DNA from: Pseudocoprococcus catus
GTDB taxonomy: Bacteria; Bacillota; Clostridia; Lachnospirales; Lachnospiraceae
Length of the DNA: 64,000 nt
Direction: 5' to 3'
NCBI RefSeq assembly: GCF_019734885.1
Contig: NZ_JAAXCM010000029.1
Location: forward strand, 1-64,000
Shown: piece by piece, positions 8,486-17,866 of the stretch
How the letters are laid out: every line of letters begins with the position of its first letter
How positions within the stretch are numbered: the first letter of the stretch is position 1
The notes under the pieces: model-generated
Seen by the model: only the letters and a program-made list of their open reading frames with translations
Databases searched by the model: none
What the model was told of the DNA's origin: nothing
Made by a program: the position numbers and the translations under genes

Positions 8486-8830
8486 TCATTCATTCGGGAG
8501 CCGGCTGGACTTTCTTTTCCAAGCACCTGACTCTCCATAAAGCTCATAGACGAACCGCAAAATGACTGATACATATTCATTGTGAATCTTCTCTATTTGT
8601 GCAGCAACCGTTGCGCCATCCATGTCCAATGTGGCATCGAGCAAACTATCAGATTCTTGCTGGAAAGTCACCATTTCATTCCAAGGCTTGCTTTCAACTA
8701 CGGTTGTAAGTTCCTGACGAATTTCTTCATTTGGTACAAAAGCTGTCTTTCTTGTTTCATTATAGCCAAGATAGCCAAGATGAATCATATAAGTCAACAC
8801 AGCAAGTTGATAAACCTGTGATCATCAGGA
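8486..8830 (-). pseudogene. Fragment of an AAA-ATPase/PD-(D/E)XK (DUF1703-type) protein
   Basis: About 110 codons resemble the C-terminal third of the large gut-bacterial AAA-ATPase family with a nuclease-like tail: LTYMIHLGYLGYNE, PNEEIRQEL and SLLDATLDMDGATVA match its usual pattern. An in-frame stop lies just upstream of QVYQLAVLTY, and the ATPase part and the end of the nuclease domain are missing. It is taken as a dead remnant. The family assignment is from memory of its consensus. Confidence 0.5.
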
Positions 8831-8893
8831 ATTTATTTTGTATCACACTCCATTTTTTATTTTCGTTATAAACTATACGTCACCTTCCAAAAT

Positions 8894-8931
8894 ACCGTGT
8901 GAACTCCTGGAGTTCAGTTTGTCCACACGGT
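8894..8931 (-). terminator. Palindromic hairpin
   Basis: ACCGTGTG (8894-8901) and CACACGGT (8924-8931) enclose a second palindrome, GAACTCC/GGAGTTC (8901-8915). It lies just after the stop of the nuclease remnant at 8937 and may be a terminator, but the following T-tract is weak. Confidence 0.4.
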
Positions 8932-8936
8932 CAATC

Positions 8937-9104
8937 TTATTTCAGTTTTTTGAGGATTTCATCCGTACTCATGCCGCTTGCCAGCAGCTTTTTCAGCACT
9001 GTTTCAGCTTCAGCCTTCTTCGCTTCTTCAGCGGCCTTAGCATCTGCCTTTGCCTTCTTCGCTTCCGCTGGTCGGACTCCTATCCTCGCCTGATTTTCAT
9101 TTTG
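8937..9104 (-). pseudogene. C-terminal remnant of an Rpn-type transposase/nuclease
   Basis: The minus strand encodes an Ala/Lys/Glu-rich coil followed by a tail close to LASGMSTDEILKKLK and a stop at 8937-8939. This ending is typical of Rpn/PD-(D/E)XK transposase-like proteins of Clostridia. The catalytic part is absent, so only a stub remains. Confidence 0.5.
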
Positions 9105-9638
9105 CTAATTTGACGGAATTATTTCCAGTTCATTATTATCTGGTTTGTTAACTCTACTTTCTGTTTCTTCTGTTTCCTGCTCTTTAGTTTCCTTGTCACT
9201 TTCCGTGTTGTCTGATTCAACTTTACTGGTCTCGTCATTATTTTCCGGCTTTTTTTCTGTTGAATCCGAACTGTTATTATCCATGGAAGTATGTTTCTTT
9301 GATGTCTCCACTTTTTCCGATGATGAATTTTTATATGAATTGTTTCCGCCTGCTTCTCCTGTAAAAGTCTTATTTTCTTTATTTACATTTGACTCCTGAG
9401 GTATGTCCACATTTTGTTCATCTTCCGAAACCTCTGTTCGCAGGAAACTGTTTTGACCTTGTTCTCCATCTCGAATAATTAATTCTGTTTCTAAAACAGT
9501 CCCCTGCAAATGGATATCTTCTGAAACGTTTTGTTCCGTCTGACTCTTATGAATGAATCCTCCAATAACAACACACGCAATAATTACACTAAACAGCCAA
9601 ACTATCAGTAGAATCTTACGTTTTTGCTTTCTATTCAT
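9105..9638 (-). CDS. Membrane-anchored low-complexity protein, unknown function
   Basis: A 177-residue protein not recognised. A basic start (MNRKQKRK) and one membrane helix (about residues 9-27) are followed by an outward-facing region rich in Ser, Glu, Asn and Lys, with no cysteines and no clear domain. It may be a cell-surface stalk. It is the last gene of the leftward group that contains the leucine-rich repeat protein and the 44-residue peptide, 40 bp after that peptide's stop, so co-expression is likely. Confidence 0.6.
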   Translation of the reverse strand: MNRKQKRKILLIVWLFSVIIACVVIGGFIHKSQTEQNVSEDIHLQGTVLETELIIRDGEQGQNSFLRTEVSEDEQNVDIPQESNVNKENKTFTGEAGGNNSYKNSSSEKVETSKKHTSMDNNSSDSTEKKPENNDETSKVESDNTESDKETKEQETEETESRVNKPDNNELEIIPSN

Positions 9639-9677
9639 TTACGCTATATACCACTTCTCATTACTTGGATATACTAA

Positions 9678-9812
9678 TTATCTGTTGATTTCATCAGCCT
9701 CTTCATCAAATAAATTAACTGGTGATTCATCATCATCACCACTTGTGCAGATAATATCCTCTACCTCAAATTCAACGAGTTCCATGACTGGTTTTACATA
9801 CTTTTCTTTCAT
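9678..9812 (-). CDS. 44-residue YxxP-motif peptide, candidate modified-peptide precursor
   Basis: A small gene supported by an excellent ribosome site (GGAGG, 8 nt before the ATG at 9812). The product starts MKEKYVKPVMELVEFEVEDI, continues with ICTSG, an Asp/Glu-rich stretch, and ends EINR. The early KYVKP is the YxxP form seen in leaders bound by PqqD-like recognition domains, for example in lasso-peptide precursors, and there is one cysteine. A PqqD-like protein, an HPr-kinase-like protein, an S26-like peptidase and a nucleotidyltransferase lie upstream on the same strand. Similar short MKxxYxxP peptides occur in other gut Firmicutes. That it is a substrate of these enzymes is inference. 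Confidence 0.65.
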   Translation of the reverse strand: MKEKYVKPVMELVEFEVEDIICTSGDDDESPVNLFDEEADEINR

Positions 9813-9959
9813 CTTCTTACCTCCATAAATTTAAATATTTTAGCAACTTTTCAGAGCTAATCTCCAAAATACCACGCATTTTATACCTGTTTTTTGAAAT
9901 TTTGCTTGGCTCTGAACAGTTACATATTTTATATAAATTATAACGACAGTTACAACAAG

Positions 9960-12900
9960 CTAATTGAAATATTTTTCTGCTGCCTGCCAATACAAATATA
10001 AAGCAGCCATTGCATTTTTGTTTTCACTTGCTGACTGTGCATAATTTAACACACCATAAACATGGCTTAACGCACTGAAATTAGATAACTCTAATTGTCC
10101 GGCAGAAAATGTATGGGAAGTCTCCAGATCTTGTGCTGCAATATCTCTTACTTCAACATAATAAAGGCCATTGTTTCCGGACTGAACAGGTGTTACAACT
10201 TCATTATCAATCTTAAATGTATAATCTGTAATTGATCCTGATTTCAATTCATAATAAATACGAATTGTAGTCTTATCCTTTAACAGAAGACTTGACCCGT
10301 ATAATTTCAGTCCATCTTCACTTCCTGACCTGCTATATTTGTAAGATGACAAATTTCCAGCAGTTACTGAAGATACATCCATTAATGCTGATTTATCAAT
10401 AGACGCTTCATTATATCCAAATAAAATTTGCGTATATTGTCCATAGCTAATCAAAGCTGATGTAAGTGCCTTCAGATTCTCATTACTACTTGAAGCATTT
10501 GCCTCTTCTGCATACTTTTTCACAGAATAGTATTCGCTCCAACTGCCATATTTTGTTTTCAATGTAGCTTTAATTGTATCAGCCACTTGTTTTGCATTTA
10601 CGTAACACGAAAATTTATAACAATTATGACTCTGGCCATCTGTGCCTTTTACAACTGTTACTCCATTTTTAACAATATCACTTACATTTACTGTAGATAA
10701 CGTTTTCCCTGCTGCTTCCATCGTCATTGTTGCTGTGGTATCTTGGACAATTTTATCATTCAATTCAAGATAAAAGTTTACACCAATTTCACCATCCAGA
10801 GTCAATGAATGCGCCTGAAAACCTAACTCCATCGTCTCACCAGACTCACTGCCTCCGGTTGTTCCGCCTGATCCACTGCTACCGCCGGTTGTTCCGCCTG
10901 ATCCACTGCCGCCGCCAGTTGTTCCGCCTGATCCACTGTTTCCACCAGTCGTTCCACCTGTTTCAGTGCCACCAGAACTACTTCCACTTCCGCTTCCAGT
11001 ACCACTTCCTCCTGCGCCAGAGCCTGAACCACTTCCTGAATCACTTCCTGAATTGTTGTTCCCACTGCCTGTACCGCTGCCGCCGCTTCCTGAACCGCCA
11101 CTGCCAGCTCCTTCACTTGGCTTTACCATTTCTTTAGCTACCCAGGTCAATTTTTTTGCCCCATAATTTTTGAACATTCCTGAAGTCCATTCACTATTAT
11201 TCGATGGATAATAGCATGTAGCCGTCACTACATTTGAAAACACTTCTGAATCCATTTGAGGCGCATTCCAACTGAAAGTAATTGTATTCAACGCCTTACA
11301 TGACAGAAAAGCATCATTTTTTATCACTTTAATACTCGATGGCAAAACGACTTTTTCCAATCTTGTACATCGATTAAATGTCTGCCCTCTGATCTCTGTT
11401 ACATTATTCGGTATATTAATACTTTTCAATACACTGCAGGAGCCAAATGCACCCTCACCAATTTCCTGTAATGTGGATGGTAATGTAACAGATGTAAAAT
11501 TAGAAGATTCATAAACTGTACTCATTCCATCATAAAAACCACATGCCCAAAATGCATAATTGCCAATGCTGATCAGGCCTTCCGGAAGCACAACACTCTT
11601 TAAGCCATAACATTGTGAAAAAGCACTTTCCTCAATTCTTTGTAAACTTGAAGGTATTGTTACATCAAGTAAACGATAATCCTGCTCAAATAATTTCTTT
11701 GAAATAATTGTTAACTTATCAGGCAGAACAGCTGTTTTAAGATATGCAACTGAGGAAAAGGCTCCAACCCCAATTTTCTCAACCTCATCCGGTACAGTTA
11801 TCGATGTTAATGCACTTCCTTTAAAAGCATATTCTCCAATTTCCGTCAATGACTCCGGCAAAGTTACAGATGTCATACTGCACTCATAAAATGCTGCATT
11901 TCCTATATAGGATACCCGATTATCAATTTGTACATCTGTTATAGATTTTCTCTGCTCATACCATGGTGCATATGTGCAGTCATCAATTGAATAATCATAC
12001 ATTCTGCCTGTTCCAGAAATTGTTAATACTCCTGACTCATCCAAGTGCCATGTCAAGTCATCTCCACATTTAAACTGATCTGGATTTTCTTCCTGTCCTT
12101 CATACGTCCATATTAGATTTCCTCCAAAATCCGACGTTGTAATTCTGTCTGAATAAGTGTCATCATTCTTCGGATAATAACAAGTGGCTTCGACCCCAGA
12201 AAAAGCGTAGTCTGAAACCTCAGGCGCACTGCCTTCAAATACTACTTTTTTCAACTGTGTACAATTAGCAAATGTATAATTTCCTATTGTCTCTAAATGC
12301 TTAGGTAAAATTAATTCTTCAATACTCTTGCAATTTTGAAAACTATATTCTCCCAGTGATGTAATTCCCTCTGCGAATGTTATACTCTTCAAATTACTGC
12401 AATCAGAAAAAGTATATCCACTTATACTTGTCACTTTCTCCGGAATATCAATGTTCTCTAATCCTTCACATCTGCTAAATGCATATTTTCCAATCGACTG
12501 TACACTTTCAGGTAATATAACTGCTGCCAATGCTTTACATCCGGCAAATGCAGAATCGCCAATGCTGACTACAGCAGATGGCAATACTATCTGATTTAAA
12601 GATGAACAATCTCCAAGTACAGCTTCTTTAATCTCCGTCATTTCATTCGGAAAGGTAAAAGTGGTTAATGAACTACAGTTACTAAAAGCATATTCTCCAA
12701 TCTGGTTAATACTCTGCGCTAATACTAATTGCTTTAGTAGTACACACCCCTCAAAAGCATACTTTCCTATATAGGTAACCTTATTCCCCATTTCCACACT
12801 TTCCATTGTCTTGCACTTTGAAAAGGCATATGGCTCAATACTAAGTACTTCTTGCGGAATCTTTATTCCAGCCAGACTCTCACAACCATAAAAAGCATAT

Positions 12901-14219
12901 TCTCCAATCTTATTGACACTCTCCGGCAATGTAATCTGTTGTAACGATGTACAATCCTTAAAAACAGCTTCTTCGATAGTGCTTATATTTTGAGGCAACG
13001 CCACATTCATAAGCTTCCTACAGCCCTGAAAAGCACCTTTTTCAATACTCTTTACACTTTCCGGCACAGTGAACTCAGTTATAGCACAATCCAAGAATAT
13101 ATATTGCGGAAGCTTCTCTATTCCCTGCGGCAGCTTTATATCTTCCAGTTTCTCGCAGGAAGCACACACACTCTTCCCCAAGGTTTTCACACTATCCGGA
13201 ATTTTCAGCTTCACCAATTCACTGCATCCGGAAAATGCACTATCTCCTATAGTAGTAACATTCTCAGGAATTTTTATCTCCTTAAAATCATTGCCCACAA
13301 AAGCATAATTTCCTATTGTTGTAACAGCATCTGGAATATTTACCTTCTGTGCATGGTTATTTGAAAAAGCGTGATCCCCTATTGTTATAACGGACTCCGG
13401 TAACTTTATCTCTGTTATCCGATTGACCTGACGGGCATTTGAAGTCTGCGCAAATGCATATGCCTTAATCTCAGTTATCCCATCTGGAACTACAATATCA
13501 GTTATTCTCACACCATTTACATATATGTATGCACCAAACCGCAATGGATTGGCATTTTCATTTTCAAATTCAATATGACACCACGAAGTAATATCAGGAA
13601 TAGAAACTTTCACCAGGTTTGGACACCATCTAAAGGCTTCATTACCAATAGCTTTCACAGTACTAGGTATCGTTACCTCTGTTAACTGCTCACATTCATA
13701 AAAAGAACATGCGCCTATGGATGTTATGCCTTCACCTATAACGACTTTTTTGATCTTTTGACGATCATTCCAGGATCCCCACCCACAATTTACTTCATCA
13801 TCCTTTGAAACATATTGATATGTATACATGTCTCCACTACCCGAAACTTCAAAAGTTCCATCTGAATACAATGCCCATTTCGCATTTTCACCACATTTTC
13901 CAGAACTCTTTAATATACGGTCGTCAGACTGTACTTGTATATCTGCAGCAACATTATCTTTAGTCACTTCGTCCACAGTATTCTGCTCATCCGAGGTATT
14001 ATCCACATCAGTATTTAATACCGCTGCAGTATTACTTTCATTTTCCAAACTGCTCTCATTTGTACTGTCCACTTGCTCATCACTAAAATTCACAGTCTCC
14101 TCTGTGCTTAGAGTGTCTTTATATTTTAGTAAATTATTCTCTGCTCCATATACAGGTACATAATTCATGATCATGCAAAAACTCAAACCTAATGCAGCCC
14201 ATTTTTTTAAATTTTTCAT
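9960..14219 (-). CDS. Large secreted BspA-type leucine-rich repeat surface protein
   Basis: A 1,419-residue secreted protein. A signal peptide (MKNLKKWAALGLS...VYGAE) is followed by an acidic Ser/Asn-rich segment to about residue 105. Two blocks of BspA-type (LRR_5) repeats follow, about 130-700 and 770-1060, with the recurrent pattern IxxxAFxxCxxLxxxxLPxxV. Each block is preceded by a cap with a WxLxxxGxxxxSGxGxMYxY motif (near 115 and 745). A Gly/Ser/Thr linker (about 1085-1165) leads to a C-terminal domain of about 250 residues that I do not recognise. No sorting signal is seen. Relatives act in adhesion. A GAGGGGA ribosome site precedes the start. Confidence 0.88.
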   Translation of the reverse strand: MKNLKKWAALGLSFCMIMNYVPVYGAENNLLKYKDTLSTEETVNFSDEQVDSTNESSLENESNTAAVLNTDVDNTSDEQNTVDEVTKDNVAADIQVQSDDRILKSSGKCGENAKWALYSDGTFEVSGSGDMYTYQYVSKDDEVNCGWGSWNDRQKIKKVVIGEGITSIGACSFYECEQLTEVTIPSTVKAIGNEAFRWCPNLVKVSIPDITSWCHIEFENENANPLRFGAYIYVNGVRITDIVVPDGITEIKAYAFAQTSNARQVNRITEIKLPESVITIGDHAFSNNHAQKVNIPDAVTTIGNYAFVGNDFKEIKIPENVTTIGDSAFSGCSELVKLKIPDSVKTLGKSVCASCEKLEDIKLPQGIEKLPQYIFLDCAITEFTVPESVKSIEKGAFQGCRKLMNVALPQNISTIEEAVFKDCTSLQQITLPESVNKIGEYAFYGCESLAGIKIPQEVLSIEPYAFSKCKTMESVEMGNKVTYIGKYAFEGCVLLKQLVLAQSINQIGEYAFSNCSSLTTFTFPNEMTEIKEAVLGDCSSLNQIVLPSAVVSIGDSAFAGCKALAAVILPESVQSIGKYAFSRCEGLENIDIPEKVTSISGYTFSDCSNLKSITFAEGITSLGEYSFQNCKSIEELILPKHLETIGNYTFANCTQLKKVVFEGSAPEVSDYAFSGVEATCYYPKNDDTYSDRITTSDFGGNLIWTYEGQEENPDQFKCGDDLTWHLDESGVLTISGTGRMYDYSIDDCTYAPWYEQRKSITDVQIDNRVSYIGNAAFYECSMTSVTLPESLTEIGEYAFKGSALTSITVPDEVEKIGVGAFSSVAYLKTAVLPDKLTIISKKLFEQDYRLLDVTIPSSLQRIEESAFSQCYGLKSVVLPEGLISIGNYAFWACGFYDGMSTVYESSNFTSVTLPSTLQEIGEGAFGSCSVLKSINIPNNVTEIRGQTFNRCTRLEKVVLPSSIKVIKNDAFLSCKALNTITFSWNAPQMDSEVFSNVVTATCYYPSNNSEWTSGMFKNYGAKKLTWVAKEMVKPSEGAGSGGSGSGGSGTGSGNNNSGSDSGSGSGSGAGGSGTGSGSGSSSGGTETGGTTGGNSGSGGTTGGGSGSGGTTGGSSGSGGTTGGSESGETMELGFQAHSLTLDGEIGVNFYLELNDKIVQDTTATMTMEAAGKTLSTVNVSDIVKNGVTVVKGTDGQSHNCYKFSCYVNAKQVADTIKATLKTKYGSWSEYYSVKKYAEEANASSSNENLKALTSALISYGQYTQILFGYNEASIDKSALMDVSSVTAGNLSSYKYSRSGSEDGLKLYGSSLLLKDKTTIRIYYELKSGSITDYTFKIDNEVVTPVQSGNNGLYYVEVRDIAAQDLETSHTFSAGQLELSNFSALSHVYGVLNYAQSASENKNAMAALYLYWQAAEKYFN
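10861..10980. repeat. 30-bp tandem repeats in the Gly/Ser linker
   Basis: Units starting GTTCCGCCTG recur at 10861, 10891 and 10921, with a more diverged unit at 10951. They encode GGTTGGSxSG-type repeats in the linker of the leucine-rich repeat protein. Copy number could vary by slippage. Irregular Gly/Ser codons continue to about 11,110. Confidence 0.75.
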
Positions 14220-14260
14220 AAGCTTTCCCCTCGCAAATTACATTTTATAAAACTTTCTCA

Positions 14261-15451
14261 TTAACGATCAAAAAATCTTACTGCTTTTATTTCCCTAAAT
14301 GCCCGCTCTCTTCGCTCACCTGACAATACTATATTTATAAAACGATGAAACCAAAAAAATGGAACAGCCCATCGGTGTTTATTATAAAATGTATACCGCC
14401 CATAGATTTCTTTTCCCGGAAAAAATCGTTTTAACAAGTATTTCATTTTTGCTGTAAAATTACTTCTTCCACTTTCCTGCTTATACGCTTTCAAATCATT
14501 TTCTATTTTATTCTCAATATTTCCATAAGCTCCCGAAGAAATATAATACAAAAGCATCGTCAATTCTTCATGACTCAACAAACTTTTGAAAGCATCTATT
14601 CCGTAAGAGTTTGCTCTTTCACTTGAAAATACTTTATCACATAGCACACGACTCTCCATCTCAAAATCGGCAATACCTAAAGTTCCACATTCGCGCTGAA
14701 TGTAATCCCAATCCATTGTTCCGGCTTTCACCCTTAAATATAAGAAAAAGTCCAACAATGCTCTGAGTCCTATTCCTTTTTTGATAAAATGCTTATATGT
14801 ATGACAAACCATGTATATATAGAAATCCTCATCACTCATATGGTATCCAAAGGATTTTTGTTCATCTAATACCAAATGTTCCTTAATACCAGAATAATAT
14901 TTCTGCCAAACATCCTTAGCTGTCCTGCCAAACAATGCCCGATGCATCTCAAAATTGTAAACCGGTGCCTTCTTATAGATATCCACATCACAAGAATTAT
15001 CATATACAAATTGATACCCATGAGCTACCATATATTGTCTCAGCTTTTCTGTATTTGCATCATCATATAATATATCATTATCAGACATTTGACGCATTTC
15101 CGCAGATGGATAATAATCTTTCAAAATAATTCCCTTTAAAGGAAGATACCAAATTCTGTTTTGCTCCATAAAAGAACAAATATTCATACGTTCTGTATCA
15201 AACAAAATTACTCTTCGAATTGCTTTTGCAATACTATCCTTCCACTTTCTGGATAACTCTACATTGTTTTTCTGCAATATCTGCCCTATCAAAGCATCTA
15301 AAAAATGTATTTTACTGACTTGATAAAGCACTGACTGCATGTGCTGATCATTCCTGTAAATATCTATACACTCATGTACCGGCTTTATTTCATTTACAGC
15401 GCATGATATCAGATAAATCATATCGTAATACACTTTATTCATCTTTTTCAT
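14261..15451 (-). CDS. NTP_transf_5-type nucleotidyltransferase family protein
   Basis: A 396-residue protein of the nucleotidyltransferase family often found beside PqqD-like and lasso-peptide genes. The recognisable core is LPLKGIILKDYYP followed by RQMSDNDILYD (about residues 115-155), where the acidic residues match the DxD metal site. The rest is helical. The chemistry is not established for this subfamily; transfer of a nucleotide or phosphate group to a peptide has been proposed for relatives. Its ATG overlaps the stop of the S26-like gene (ATGA), so expression is coupled. A second ATG three codons in has slightly better ribosome-site spacing. Confidence 0.7.
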   Translation of the reverse strand: MKKMNKVYYDMIYLISCAVNEIKPVHECIDIYRNDQHMQSVLYQVSKIHFLDALIGQILQKNNVELSRKWKDSIAKAIRRVILFDTERMNICSFMEQNRIWYLPLKGIILKDYYPSAEMRQMSDNDILYDDANTEKLRQYMVAHGYQFVYDNSCDVDIYKKAPVYNFEMHRALFGRTAKDVWQKYYSGIKEHLVLDEQKSFGYHMSDEDFYIYMVCHTYKHFIKKGIGLRALLDFFLYLRVKAGTMDWDYIQRECGTLGIADFEMESRVLCDKVFSSERANSYGIDAFKSLLSHEELTMLLYYISSGAYGNIENKIENDLKAYKQESGRSNFTAKMKYLLKRFFPGKEIYGRYTFYNKHRWAVPFFWFHRFINIVLSGERRERAFREIKAVRFFDR

Positions 15452-15885
15452 TCCTTCTTATTCAGAGCTGCATTAAACCATCGTTTTAACCATATTCTTA
15501 TTTTGTAAGGCTTACACCATAGAGCAACATACATACCATATCGTCTATCATTTATTTTATAAATTTTATTTTTATGCGTAAACTCTGTCATCACACCAAT
15601 AATATTTTCCTTTGGAATATGTCGCTCAATACCTGTACAATTGTCTCCCAGTATGTCATAACTATCCTCATAAATGCGAATAATCCTATGCAGTACATAT
15701 ATATCCGGCAAGCGCTTATATAAAACAACATCCCATTTTCTACAGGATTCATGTCTTTCTACCAGCCTGACAGTAAAGGTATCTCTGCCCGGTTTCAAAA
15801 GAGGCCACATACTCATTCCGGCAATTCTATATGTCAGGCAATGGTATTTATTGAGATATGCTTCAAATGAAACTTTATTCATCAA
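15448..15885 (-). CDS. S24/S26-like signal-peptidase-fold protein
   Basis: A 145-residue protein with the signal peptidase fold. GMSMWPLLKPG (about residues 23-33) holds the probable catalytic serine. DVVLYKR...YVLHRI (about 52-67) contains the segment where the general-base lysine is expected, and ILGDN (about 77-81) is the third conserved box. No membrane helix is visible, so it may act in the cytoplasm, for instance on a leader peptide. It overlaps the PqqD-like gene by 11 bp and the nucleotidyltransferase gene by 4 bp. The peptidase role in this cassette is inference. Confidence 0.75.
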   Translation of the reverse strand: MMNKVSFEAYLNKYHCLTYRIAGMSMWPLLKPGRDTFTVRLVERHESCRKWDVVLYKRLPDIYVLHRIIRIYEDSYDILGDNCTGIERHIPKENIIGVMTEFTHKNKIYKINDRRYGMYVALWCKPYKIRIWLKRWFNAALNKKE

Positions 15886-16132
15886 TAGCTCCTATGGACT
15901 TCAATTTTTGTATGATATTATTCACATCCTGCTGAATTTCTTCCAATGGTGCATCATATTTTTCATATAAACTATTAGTAATAGCTTCCATTGTTGTGTC
16001 ATGCTTTAAACAATTAACTATAAATGCAGCTGTTTTATTATTTCGAACCATTCCGGCAAATGTGCCTGCTGCATCTACCATAATCTGCTCATCCCTATTT
16101 TCATGTACAATAAAACCTTCTTTTAACCTCAT
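15875..16132 (-). CDS. PqqD-like peptide-binding protein (RRE fold)
   Basis: An 85-residue PqqD family protein. The pattern FIVHENRDEQIMVD, FAGMVRNNKTAAFIV, YEKYDAPLEEIQQDV and a final LKSIGAIDE fits the family from end to end. PqqD-type domains bind the leader of a precursor peptide and present it to modifying enzymes. It sits between the HPr-kinase-like and S26-like genes, overlapping the latter, an arrangement resembling lasso-peptide and HPr-rel-type cassettes. The only short peptide I found nearby with a YxxP leader motif is at 9678-9812. Confidence 0.85.
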   Translation of the reverse strand: MRLKEGFIVHENRDEQIMVDAAGTFAGMVRNNKTAAFIVNCLKHDTTMEAITNSLYEKYDAPLEEIQQDVNNIIQKLKSIGAIDE

Positions 16133-16168
16133 CTTTCTCCCCCACTCATGAAAATACTTATATTTTAT

Positions 16169-16900
16169 CTACTGCATGCCCTCAAAAGCTATCCTTGCAG
16201 CTTCCAACTCCATATTGCATCCAAGCCTGTATAATGCTGTCTGATCAAGCAATCTATCTATTAATTTTAAAGTTTGCTGCATCTGTAATGGATGTTCCGC
16301 TCTATTTGTCTGCTGAACAATCATAGGATAAGCTTCCCTTCGATTCACAGGCTCTATATGATTTATAATGTCCCTTTGCAAAATACAAATACTTTTTAAT
16401 GGCACCGCAACATTGCCGGATAATCTGTGTTTACCATTCCATGGTGTTCCATAAGCCAGCACACCATTTTTCGAAATTGCAAGCAATGGTTTATCATCAT
16501 TTACCATAACTGCTCTTTCTTTAAAAACTTTCCTCCACAATCCAACATGTGTAGACTTACCGGTTCCACTCGTCGCTGTAAAAAGATATCCCTGGCCATC
16601 CACGGCTACAACTGACCCATGAAACAACAAGGTATCATAGTCCAGCATATGCTCAGCAATTTTTCGATAAACTGCCAGTGTTTCCAGATACTCATCAGAA
16701 AACTTTCGAACATTACGCTTTTCCCTAATAGCTTCCTTTTCAGATTTTCTTCTCTCGACTTCGATATCACTTTTATTAATTTCTATCATAAAATCAATTT
16801 GATCTTCATTAGCATCATATAAGTAATCTCTGCAATATTCGCAAACATAAGGGTAAAGATGATTAATTTGAATAATTTTCCCTGCCAGCTTAATTATCAT
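16169..16900 (-). CDS. HPr-kinase-like P-loop protein
   Basis: A 243-residue protein related to the C-terminal domain of HPr kinase/phosphorylase. The P-loop is TSGTGKSTH (about residues 109-117), preceded by LLFHGSVVAV and followed by MVNDDKP, the expected positions of the histidine and acidic residues of HprK. The N-terminal HprK domain is missing, as in HprK-related kinases found with PqqD-like proteins and in paeninodin-type lasso clusters, where such an enzyme phosphorylates the peptide. Phosphorylation of a local peptide is therefore a fair inference. It starts 9 bp after the vanZ stop, with a GAGGT ribosome site. Confidence 0.8.
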   Translation of the reverse strand: MIIKLAGKIIQINHLYPYVCEYCRDYLYDANEDQIDFMIEINKSDIEVERRKSEKEAIREKRNVRKFSDEYLETLAVYRKIAEHMLDYDTLLFHGSVVAVDGQGYLFTATSGTGKSTHVGLWRKVFKERAVMVNDDKPLLAISKNGVLAYGTPWNGKHRLSGNVAVPLKSICILQRDIINHIEPVNRREAYPMIVQQTNRAEHPLQMQQTLKLIDRLLDQTALYRLGCNMELEAARIAFEGMQ

Positions 16901-16909
16901 ACTTCTACC

Positions 16910-17529
16910 TCACTTATATCTTGTTTTCAACTTCCAGCCAATCCAATAAATTGCACCTCCCAGAAATCCTCCCAATGTGTTATAAAAAATATCAGAAAGC
17001 TGAAAAGTACCCAACCTGAGAAATAACTGTAAAAATTCTATAAAAACAGAAAAAATAAAAGCTGTTTGTGTACATTTTCCAACAATATTTCTAAAATCAA
17101 TCTTTTTAAGCAACTTTTCTTTTGCAGTCCACATTAAGATAGCTGTAAACGGCAGCATCAGCAATACATTCTCAAAACATTCTGTTGTCAATGTAACCGT
17201 TCCATCTGAGGATTTACTCCAAATCCACCAACCACCCATGACATCGGATAAAGGATTTGCCCACATATTACGGTTCAGTAAAGTCCTAAACAAAATCATC
17301 ACTGTGAAAAACACGAGTAAAAATAATTTACGAAAAAATAATTCTTCTTTAAAATTTTCAATCCATACTTTTACAGCCTTCTTACATCCTCTTCCTGAGC
17401 CCGTGGGCTTATAACAAAACATATAAAAAAACATAATCATTATCGAAAGTAGTAATGCAAACCAAAACGGCTGATATAGTGCTGTAAGCACATTTGCAAT
17501 TATATCTCCAACAATTTTAATAAATTCCA

Positions 17530-17533
<4 letters not shown>
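16910..17533 (-). CDS. VanZ-like membrane protein
   Basis: A 207-residue membrane protein with four or five helices. The LLMLPFTAILMW segment, then IFSVFIEFLQLFLRLGTFQLSDIFYNTLGGFLGGAIYW near the C-terminus, carries the VanZ family signature (E..Q....R....D...N..G). VanZ relatives affect glycopeptide susceptibility, but the biochemical role is unclear. The gene starts at the stop codon of a galE remnant and leads into the HPr-kinase-like gene, so it is probably in the same transcript as the peptide cassette. Confidence 0.8.

Positions 17534-17866
<333 letters not shown>

Noticed and set aside
10861-10980. CRISPR-like regular spacing of 30-bp repeats
   Set aside because: The units are in-frame codons of a linker with no unique spacers.
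10727-11166. Long plus-strand open frames opposite the leucine-rich repeat gene
   Set aside because: They arise from the Gly/Ser-repeat codons read backwards, are of low complexity, and lack ribosome sites.
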